Origin: a virus
Strand: one strand, 5' to 3'
Length of the DNA stretch: 35,740 nucleotides
Virus record (IMG/VR): IMGVR_UViG_3300025896_000085
Coordinates: 1 to 35,740 of that record
A program made the translations under genes and the position numbers. Positions 32,297 to 35,740 of the stretch are shown one piece after another. Numbering within the stretch: the first letter of the stretch is position 1; each line of letters opens with the position of its first letter. The notes beneath the pieces were generated by a model, which saw only the letters and a program-made list of their open reading frames with translations, searched no databases and had not been told where the DNA came from.

Positions 32297-32330
32297 GTTA
32301 GTTGATCATTACCGTTAGTTGATTGTTACC
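32297..32330. repeat. tandem 17-bp repeat
   Basis: Two adjacent 17-mers: GTTAGTTGATCATTACC (32297-32313) and GTTAGTTGATTGTTACC (32314-32330). They match at 15 of 17 positions with no spacer. The partial word CATTACC follows at once. One repeat per about 1.6 helical turns could seat two copies of one protein; a repressor or initiator site is inferred. Confidence 0.75.
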
Positions 32331-32382
32331 CATTACCAGTAAGCACCAAAGGAAAATAAACCCTTTTCTATAGAGTGTGAAG

Positions 32383-32485
32383 ATGCGACTATCTATCCTC
32401 ACATCTAACAGTAGATCGAATAGACTATAGACATATTATCTATACCACTATTATTTAAATTTATAGTTATCGTCTATAGTCGCAT
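32383..32485. repeat. nested inverted repeats with CTATAG cores
   Basis: ATGCGACTAT (32383-32392) and ATAGTCGCAT (32476-32485) are exact reverse complements 83 bp apart. Inside lies a second exact pair, GACTATAGAC (32423-32432) and GTCTATAGTC (32472-32481), the latter overlapping the outer arm. The pairs could form a cruciform or, more likely, mark several sites for one dimeric protein that bends or loops the DNA. Confidence 0.7.
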
Positions 32486-32542
32486 ATAAGTATATATATC
32501 TATGATCTATTTTAAGATAGTGTAAACCTATCGTTTAAAAAT

Positions 32543-32579
32543 TACAATTAAAAAATACAATTAAAAATAAATTAAAAAT
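32543..32579. repeat. AT-rich 13-mer repeats
   Basis: TACAATTAAAAAA (32543-32555), TACAATTAAAAAT (32556-32568) and a partial third unit (AAATTAAAAAT from 32569) lie head to tail in a block of nearly pure A and T. Such 13-mers are the usual unwinding element of bacterial-type origins, and can also serve as UP elements for the promoter that follows. Confidence 0.6.
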
Positions 32580-32582
32580 AGC

Positions 32583-32612
32583 TTGTGTTTATATATCTAC
32601 TATCTATATAAT
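32583..32612 (+). promoter_or_regulatory. rightward promoter for ardC cassette
   Basis: TTGTGT (32583-32588), an 18-bp spacer and a perfect TATAAT (32607-32612). The -35 matches three of six consensus bases. The A/T-rich tracts directly upstream could act as an UP element. Transcription would begin near 32619 and yield a leader of about 50 nt containing a small TCAT/ATGA hairpin before AAGGAG and the ardC ATG. Judged from sequence only. Confidence 0.55.
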
Positions 32613-32668
32613 CTAATCATCATCTAAACAATGATAATTAAATTAACTAATTAAGGAGTTTAAATCTC

Positions 32669-33514
32669 ATGGAAAACAAGATATATCAAGAAGTAACGGA
32701 TAGAATCATAGCTAACCTAGAAAAGGGAGTTATGCCTTGGATTAAACCTTGGCATACTGAAAACACACTAGACAAAAACATCGTATCTCAAAATGAATAT
32801 AACGGGATTAATCGTTTAATTCTAGGTATGTCAGGATTTAATTCTAATGTTTGGGGTAGCTTTAAACAATGGGATAGTTTAGGTGCTAACGTTAAAAAAG
32901 GCGAAAAGGGAACGGCTATCGTATTCTACAAACCGTTATCCTCTACTAAAGTAAACGATCAAGGGGAAAGTGAAAACTCATTTTATGCTTGCTTAAAAAC
33001 ATACTATGTATTCAATGCCGAGCAAGTAGAGGGTATAGAGATCAAACCACGTGTAACAGTAGATAAACCATTTATGAACAATGTATCAATAGATGAGTTA
33101 GTAGCCAATACTGGTGCTACTCTTAAACATGGCGGAAATAGTGCTTACTATAGACCTAGTGAAGATTACATTAATATGCCAATCAAATCCGATTTTATGG
33201 AAGAATCAGGATATTACGCAACGTTATTACATGAGCTTACTCACTGGTCAGGTGCTAAACATAGATTAGATAGAACTAAGGGTAAACGTTTTGCGGATAC
33301 CGCATACGCCTTTGAAGAATTAATTGCAGAGATCGGTAGTGCATTTTTATGCGAAAAATACAGCGTAAAAGGTGATATACGTCATGAAGGTTATATTGCA
33401 TCATGGCTAAAAGCGTTAAAAGATGATAACAAAATGATCTTTAAAGCAAGCGCATACGCTCAAAAATCTACTGATTATATTGTAGGATTTAAAGCACTTG
33501 AAATGGTAGCTTAG
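32669..33514 (+). CDS. ardC: ArdC-like antirestriction metalloprotease
   Basis: A 281-aa protein with the two-domain ArdC plan. Residues 1-130 form the single-strand DNA-binding domain: YQEVTDRIIANLEKGVMPWI, NEYNGINRLIL, then WGSFKQWDSLGANVKKGEKG and TAIVFYKP. Residues about 140-281 are a zincin-like peptidase: H188-E-L-T-H192 (HExxH) followed by FEELIAEIGSAF, in which E217 or E221 should be the third zinc ligand, and a C-terminal helix with SWLKALKDDNKMIF. Plasmid ArdC blocks restriction enzymes and shields entering DNA. As first gene after the rightward promoter it is well placed to act as DNA enters. The active site is complete. Confidence 0.88.
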   Translation: MENKIYQEVTDRIIANLEKGVMPWIKPWHTENTLDKNIVSQNEYNGINRLILGMSGFNSNVWGSFKQWDSLGANVKKGEKGTAIVFYKPLSSTKVNDQGESENSFYACLKTYYVFNAEQVEGIEIKPRVTVDKPFMNNVSIDELVANTGATLKHGGNSAYYRPSEDYINMPIKSDFMEESGYYATLLHELTHWSGAKHRLDRTKGKRFADTAYAFEELIAEIGSAFLCEKYSVKGDIRHEGYIASWLKALKDDNKMIFKASAYAQKSTDYIVGFKALEMVA

Positions 33515-33597
33515 TAATACCTTATAAGCTCTTAGTAATAGGAGCTTATAGGATTGTTATTAGACAATCATTACCTAACTTTAAAAGGATAAAAATT
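33511..33597 (+). promoter_or_regulatory. two-hairpin RNA module, copy 1
   Basis: The gap between ardC and the next gene folds as follows. P2 is CTTATAAGCTC (33521-33531) with GAGCTTATAGG (33542-33552). P3 is GATTGT (33552-33557) with ACAATC (33564-33569). ACCTAACT (33573-33580) and the ribosome site AAAGGA follow. An outer P1 is possible: TTAGTAAT (33511-33518) with ATTACcTAA (33570-33578, one bulged C), making a three-way junction. TTAGTAAT occurs again in the P2 loop and could compete for the same strand. No T tract follows, so it is not a terminator. Two more copies with compensatory changes lie at 33803 and 34740. Confidence 0.75.
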
Positions 33598-33789
33598 ATG
33601 TTAATAAGTAAAGAATATTTAGATGATATAGCCGATAAACTCAATATGATGGCTAATAATCATGGAATAAATCCGTCTTACGAATTAGCTTTAAAAAATG
33701 CTACTTACATTATTAGATGTATACGTAGAGAATTAGAAGAAGATAATTTTCAAGTTACTAGCTTTAAATTAGAGGGCAAAAAAGTATGA
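33598..33789 (+). CDS. small helical protein (63 aa)
   Basis: A 63-aa protein made of helices (EYLDDIADKLNMMANNHGIN, YELALKNATYIIRCIRRELE) and a short tail KLEGKKV. It is preceded by RNA module 1 and a weak ribosome site (AAAGGA), 12 nt from the ATG. No known motif. It belongs to the early-type cassette after ardC, so a host-takeover or anti-defence role is possible but unproven. Confidence 0.55.
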   Translation: MLISKEYLDDIADKLNMMANNHGINPSYELALKNATYIIRCIRRELEEDNFQVTSFKLEGKKV

Positions 33790-33802
33790 AAACCCTAATT
33801 AA

Positions 33803-33888
33803 TTAGTCTAATCTTATAAACCCTTATATATAGGGGTTTATAGGGCTTATTCTAAGCCGATACCTAACTAACTATAGGAGTATTTAAC
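33803..33888 (+). promoter_or_regulatory. two-hairpin RNA module, copy 2
   Basis: Same plan as copy 1. P2 is CTTATAAACCC (33813-33823) with GGGTTTATAGG (33834-33844), extendable by three pairs towards a TATA loop. P3 is GGCTTA (33844-33849) with TAAGCC (33853-33858). Then ACCTAACT (33862-33869) and AGGAG (33876-33880). Compared with copy 1, both sides of several P2 and P3 pairs differ but pairing is kept. A partial outer stem is possible through TTAG (33803-33806) with CTAA. Located between two tiny genes. Confidence 0.75.
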
Positions 33889-34068
33889 ATGAGTGTTTAT
33901 TTAGAACGTGGTTATAAAGATCGTAAAGAATATTTGATTAGCTTATCCGAAAATATGGGTATATCTAAATCTATCGTTTTCACTATTGCAAGTATCTTAG
34001 GCGCAAGCGAAGATTTTGACGGTTTAATAAGCGAGTTAGAAGATAACATGATCAATGGGGAGTATTAA
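33889..34068 (+). CDS. small protein (59 aa)
   Basis: A 59-aa protein beginning MSVYLERGYKDRKEYLISLS, then SENMGISKSIVFTIASILGA with an acidic end SELEDNMINGEY. The GISKSIVFTIASILG part reads like a helix-turn-helix or a short amphipathic helix, not a membrane span. AGGAG lies 8 nt upstream of the ATG, following module 2. The stop is 2 nt before the next ATG. Unknown function. Confidence 0.6.
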   Translation: MSVYLERGYKDRKEYLISLSENMGISKSIVFTIASILGASEDFDGLISELEDNMINGEY

Positions 34069-34070
34069 TT

Positions 34071-34271
34071 ATGCAAAATGAAAACCTAACGAATGATGAA
34101 ATAACGTGGATAGTAACCAGTATCAATAATGAAATTGGAAGAATGTATAAACAATCATTGTCGTTTGATAAGTTAGATTCTTGGAAGTATAAGCGTGAGA
34201 ATGAGGGATATATAAAGATTCTCTTGAGTGCTAAAACTAAACTAATCCTTAAACAATTCAAAGGGGTATAG
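34071..34271 (+). CDS. small helical protein (66 aa)
   Basis: A 66-aa protein with helices NDEITWIVTSINNEIGRMYK and YIKILLSAKTKLILKQF joined by a charged turn (WKYKRENEG). GGGGAG upstream of the ATG is a good ribosome site inside the end of the previous gene. No motif recognised. Part of a run of short genes with tight spacing. Confidence 0.6.
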   Translation: MQNENLTNDEITWIVTSINNEIGRMYKQSLSFDKLDSWKYKRENEGYIKILLSAKTKLILKQFKGV

Positions 34272-34274
34272 ATC

Positions 34275-34442
34275 ATGCAATATTGGATAACATACCACGA
34301 TAGCAAATACGATCATACCCGTAGAGAATATGGAATAACTAATAATCCAATGGATATATTTAGAAAATATTACGAGATTCTACAGAATCATAAGGTTCTA
34401 AGTGTAGACATTGATAACCTAGAAAATAAGGGGATAGCATGA
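34275..34442 (+). CDS. small protein (55 aa)
   Basis: A 55-aa protein beginning MQYWITYHDSKYDHTRREYG, with a helix IFRKYYEILQNHKVLSVDID and a short end. AAGGGG precedes the ATG by 9 nt. The stop shares ATGA with the next start. The YHDSKYDHTRR segment is rich in H and D but does not match a metal-site family I know. Function unknown. Confidence 0.6.
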   Translation: MQYWITYHDSKYDHTRREYGITNNPMDIFRKYYEILQNHKVLSVDIDNLENKGIA

Positions 34443-34642
34443 ACCAAGACCTAGCAATTGCTTTTAACAGGGCAAGATATTTTAATAAAAAAATGATTAT
34501 TGAATATCGAGAACACAACAATAGTATTTATCAAAGTCAGATTAATTATCGTGAGGCTGATTCAATGGAAGATTTTAAGGAACGAATGGCAAAATCAGGC
34601 ACTTTAATTTGTTACGCAAAAATATATACGGAGGAAGTATGA
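34439..34642 (+). CDS. small protein (67 aa)
   Basis: A 67-aa protein with DLAIAFNRARYFNKKMIIEY, a beta-like centre NSIYQSQINYREAD and SMEDFKERMAKSGTLICYAK. The order helix-strand-strand-helix-strand suggests a compact folded domain. It is joined by ATGA overlaps to both neighbours, which argues for coupled translation in fixed proportion. Unrecognised. Confidence 0.6.
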   Translation: MNQDLAIAFNRARYFNKKMIIEYREHNNSIYQSQINYREADSMEDFKERMAKSGTLICYAKIYTEEV

Positions 34643-34728
34643 TTGATTACATTCTTGGGACAATCTTTAGTATTGCCATAGGATTGATTCTAGCAAGCAT
34701 TTGGATATATTCTAAGGGTTGGTATTAA
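34639..34728 (+). CDS. 29-aa membrane mini-protein
   Basis: A 29-codon gene in an ATGA overlap with the previous gene and with GGAGG ideally placed at 34630-34634. The product is almost one membrane helix: MIDYILGTIFSIAIGLILAS then IWIYSKGWY. A negative residue lies at the front and a lysine at the back. Such phage peptides often perturb or sense the host membrane. The strong ribosome site and overlap support translation. Confidence 0.55.
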   Translation: MIDYILGTIFSIAIGLILASIWIYSKGWY

Positions 34729-34739
34729 CACAATAGAAT

Positions 34740-34811
34740 TATCTTATAGAGCCTCTTTTAAGGGGTTCTATAGGACTAATTTTAGTCAAAACCTAACTAG
34801 GAGTATACAAA
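34740..34811 (+). promoter_or_regulatory. two-hairpin RNA module, copy 3
   Basis: P2 is CTTATAGAGCC (34743-34753) with GGTTCTATAGG (34764-34774), the pair G-T being a wobble. P3 is GACTA (34774-34778) with TAGTC (34783-34787). Then ACCTAACT (34791-34798) touches AGGAG (34799-34803). The outer strand is not evident here. All three modules keep the words CTTATA, TATAGG and ACCTAACT but change paired bases together, which is the expected mark of selection on RNA structure. Confidence 0.75.
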
Positions 34812-35054
34812 ATGAGTTTATTACAAGAGATGGAAACCCATGGGCTTGCTGATTGTGAGTTTAACCGTAAATTAATTAATTGCACATTAGTGGTAAGAGC
34901 ATACAACCAGTTTGGTGAATGGATGGATGATCTAGGATATTTTAAGTCTAAAGAATTAGCAGAGTTATGCTTATTAAAAGCAAAAGAAGGCGATTCAGGA
35001 GATGAGGATTCATGGAATTATCACATTGAAGAATATACAACGGAGGCGATTTAA
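34812..35054 (+). CDS. small protein (80 aa)
   Basis: An 80-aa acidic protein. It starts with MSLLQEMETHGLADCEF, has a beta-like centre (LINCTLVVRAYNQFGEWMDD) and a helix KSKELAELCLLKAKEGDSGD, ending YHIEEYTTEAI. AGGAG lies 8 nt upstream, after module 3. It is followed after 2 nt by a gene with a related plan (acidic, beta-helix-beta), so both may have come from one ancestor. Function unknown. Confidence 0.6.
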   Translation: MSLLQEMETHGLADCEFNRKLINCTLVVRAYNQFGEWMDDLGYFKSKELAELCLLKAKEGDSGDEDSWNYHIEEYTTEAI

Positions 35055-35056
35055 TC

Positions 35057-35227
35057 ATGGAATACATTGTTAAAAAGACTATTGAAGTTATCTACACTAT
35101 TGAAGCTGATTCTAAAGATGAAGCTATTTTATTAGTTAATAGAATGGAATTAGATGAAGCCGATCAAGTATCAGTCTATGAGATTGAAGCCGAATCAATT
35201 GAAGAATATGAAGAGAGTTTAAAATGA
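35057..35227 (+). CDS. small acidic protein, DpnD/PcfM-like
   Basis: A 56-aa protein: MEYIVKKTIEVIYTIEADSK, a helix DEAILLVNRMELDEAD, and an acidic tail ESIEEYEESLK. The strand-strand-helix order with a Y-x-V-x-x-T-I-E-V start resembles the small DpnD/PcfM family of mobile elements; I offer this as a resemblance only. GGAGG at 35042-35046 lies inside the previous gene. Stop and next start share ATGA. Confidence 0.55.
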   Translation: MEYIVKKTIEVIYTIEADSKDEAILLVNRMELDEADQVSVYEIEAESIEEYEESLK

Positions 35228-35397
35228 TTGATACTAAACATTACATGATTGAGTATTTTGAAAGTGCCTGTCCCTCTTACGATAGTTATATGGGTAAAGA
35301 TGCTCAGGAAGCCGTGGCACATTTTAGAAAAGATTATCCACACGCACACTTGCAAAATGTTTGTTTAATCCTTAACTTTGAGGAGATTACAGTATGA
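35224..35397 (+). CDS. small protein (57 aa)
   Basis: A 57-aa protein beginning MIDTKHYMIEYFESACPSYD, then MGKDAQEAVAHFRKDYPHAH and a beta end LQNVCLILNFEEITV. The strand-helix-strand plan is shared with the two genes before it. It is the last gene before the terminator at 35421-35447. A 3-codon frame (ATG AAA GCT TAA) overlaps its stop and is probably not a gene. Function unknown. Confidence 0.55.
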   Translation: MIDTKHYMIEYFESACPSYDSYMGKDAQEAVAHFRKDYPHAHLQNVCLILNFEEITV

Positions 35398-35420
35398 AAG
35401 CTTAATTTATATATTTGACA

Positions 35421-35447
35421 AGGGGGTTTACAACCCTCTTTTTTTTT
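35421..35447 (+). terminator. intrinsic terminator of micro-gene cassette
   Basis: AGGGGGTT (35421-35428) pairs with AACCCTCT (35432-35439) over eight pairs including one G-U, with a 3-nt loop, followed by a run of nine T (35439-35447). This is a strong intrinsic terminator 24 nt after the last small gene. Its right half is at the same time the -35 and spacer of the next promoter. Confidence 0.85.
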
Positions 35448-35455
35448 GCTAGTAT
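35427..35455 (+). promoter_or_regulatory. promoter with extended -10, inside terminator
   Basis: TTTACA (35427-35432), a 17-bp spacer and TAGTAT (35450-35455) preceded by TGC, giving an extended -10. Start expected near 35462. A second TTGACA at 35415-35420 has no -10 at proper distance. The promoter would drive the small RNA that follows and, on read-through, the recombination operon if the ends join. Confidence 0.7.
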
Positions 35456-35461
35456 CTTTTT

Positions 35462-35582
35462 ATTGCGAATTAGACAGCGCACATTTAAAGCCTCTTGATA
35501 GGTGTTTTGTTAGTTTAGGTAAGTAAGTCGTGAATTTACCTAAGCTACTGTCTAAACAAAACATCTTTTAAGAGGTTTTTTT
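35462..35582 (+). ncRNA. predicted pseudoknotted small RNA or attenuator
   Basis: About 121 nt between a strong promoter and a T run. Helix A: 35487-35496 with 35570-35579 (10 pairs, one G-U). Helix B: GGTGTTTTGTT (35501-35511) with AACAAAACATC (35555-35565), 11 pairs, one G-U. Helix C: TTAGGTAA (35515-35522) with TTACCTAA (35536-35543). In addition the 5' end TTAGACAG (35470-35477) pairs perfectly with CTGTCTAA (35548-35555) in the bulge between B and C, forming a pseudoknot. Seven T follow helix A (35576-35582), so it ends as an intrinsic terminator. It fits no RNA class I know. It could be a trans-acting small RNA or a terminating leader for the next operon. Confidence 0.65.
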
Positions 35583-35740
35583 ATTGCCCTTTCCTCGTAA
35601 TCGTTCTCCATACGATAATAAGCAGCTCTGTTCGTGCTGGCGTGGAAGGAAAGCGAATCACCTACGATAAAGGTTACACGGGTGCGTGAGGTTGCCAAGC
35701 CAAGCGATAAACAGGTAAGTATGCTGATATAGGTTTCTGT
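35583..35740 (+). promoter_or_regulatory. structured leader toward the left edge
   Basis: No convincing gene. Visible pairings: CTTTCCT (35589-35595) with AGGAAAG (35647-35653), enclosing ATCGT (35600-35604) with ACGAT (35612-35616) and a short CAGC/GCTG stem. The word CACCTAC with a following AAAGG (about 35659-35672) weakly recalls the ACCTAACT box. ATAAACAG (35707-35714) pairs with CTGT at the end plus TTAT at positions 1-4 if the molecule is circular. Frames here are short: a TTG-started 28-codon frame from 35584 and a GTG-started 14-codon frame near 35682, neither persuasive. Confidence 0.4.

Larger units (their letters stand above)
32150..32582. other. divergent non-coding region, origin or operator candidate
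   Basis: There is no gene in the 545 bp between the two operons. It contains an 8-G run (32176-32183), tandem 17-mers, two inverted repeats and AT-rich 13-mers, each listed separately, and many CTATAG/TCTATA words. This mix of iteron-like repeats beside an easily melted AT-rich block is typical of replication origins or of operator clusters between divergent promoters. No initiator protein is recognisable in the window. Function inferred. Confidence 0.4.

Noticed and set aside
33521-33569. Intrinsic terminators at the three module hairpins
   Set aside because: None of the hairpins is followed by a T run, and genes continue on the same strand at once.
34052-34306. Minus-strand 84-codon frame in the micro-gene cassette
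   Set aside because: Covers three well-spaced plus-strand genes with ribosome sites; no ribosome site of its own.
35589-35653. tRNA-like fold: 7-bp outer stem, 5-bp stem with 7-nt loop, GTTCG in a third arm
   Set aside because: No D arm, position 33 of the loop is C instead of T, third arm stem is only four pairs, and no acceptor end is seen.
35584-35670. TTG-started 28-codon frame (MPFPRNRSPYDNKQ...)
   Set aside because: Overlaps the folded leader, weak start, no overlap with neighbours and composition not persuasive.
1-35740. CRISPR array, insertion sequence, integrase or lysogeny repressor
   Set aside because: No regularly spaced repeats, transposase or recombinase motifs; the only helix-turn-helix proteins are small and lack a repressor-type layout.

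Overview
The window looks like most or all of an AT-rich genome of a short-tailed (podovirus-like) double-stranded DNA phage of a Gram-negative bacterium. It has a large terminase subunit, portal, scaffold, major capsid protein, connector, tail hub, S74-type tail fibre, long ejection-protein-like ORFs and a holin/endolysin cassette. I see no tape-measure protein, sheath, integrase or tRNA. I cannot name the host. The two ends may be neighbours on a circular map. Rightward genes run off the right edge and onto the left edge, and an 8-bp inverted repeat forms only if position 35740 is joined to position 1.

Layout. (1) Positions 29-2420, plus strand: recombination genes, namely a YqaJ-type exonuclease, a RecT annealing protein, a small protein with an SSB-like C-terminal tip, and a RusA resolvase. 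(2) Positions 2486-5871, plus strand: small unknown genes including a 30-aa Cys-rich mini-protein, a winged-helix protein, then two glycosyltransferase-like proteins and a SAM methyltransferase. (3) Positions 5848-9410, minus strand: very basic mini-proteins, a conserved phage protein, an M15 peptidase (endolysin), three membrane proteins of the lysis cassette and small accessory genes. (4) Positions 9410-26747, minus strand: four large internal or ejection-type proteins, small virion-associated proteins, the S74 fibre, tail hub, connector, two small beta-rich proteins, major capsid protein and scaffold-like proteins. (5) Positions 26882-32123, minus strand: a 15-codon basic micro-ORF, a 55-aa gene, portal, zinc-ribbon protein, a putative small packaging protein, terminase and three short genes at the operon head. 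(6) Positions 32124-32668: a divergent non-coding region with promoters, tandem 17-mers, inverted repeats and AT-rich 13-mers, which could be an origin or operator region. (7) Positions 32669-35397, plus strand: an ArdC-like antirestriction metalloprotease followed by nine very small unknown genes. Three of the gaps hold copies of a two-hairpin RNA module whose stems covary. (8) Positions 35398-35740: a terminator that overlaps a strong promoter, a compact RNA of about 120 nt with a predicted pseudoknot and its own terminator, then a structured leader pointing at the recombination operon.

How the parts fit. Transcription probably diverges from about 32.1-32.6 kb. The leftward transcript makes packaging, head, tail and lysis genes. 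The rightward one makes host-takeover genes and, across the presumed junction, recombination and glycan genes. No DNA polymerase, helicase or primase is visible, so the phage probably borrows host replication and contributes its own recombination functions. The least explained parts are the repeated RNA modules, the pseudoknotted RNA at the right end and the micro-gene cassette they sit in. All protein calls are by reading motifs; no database search was run.
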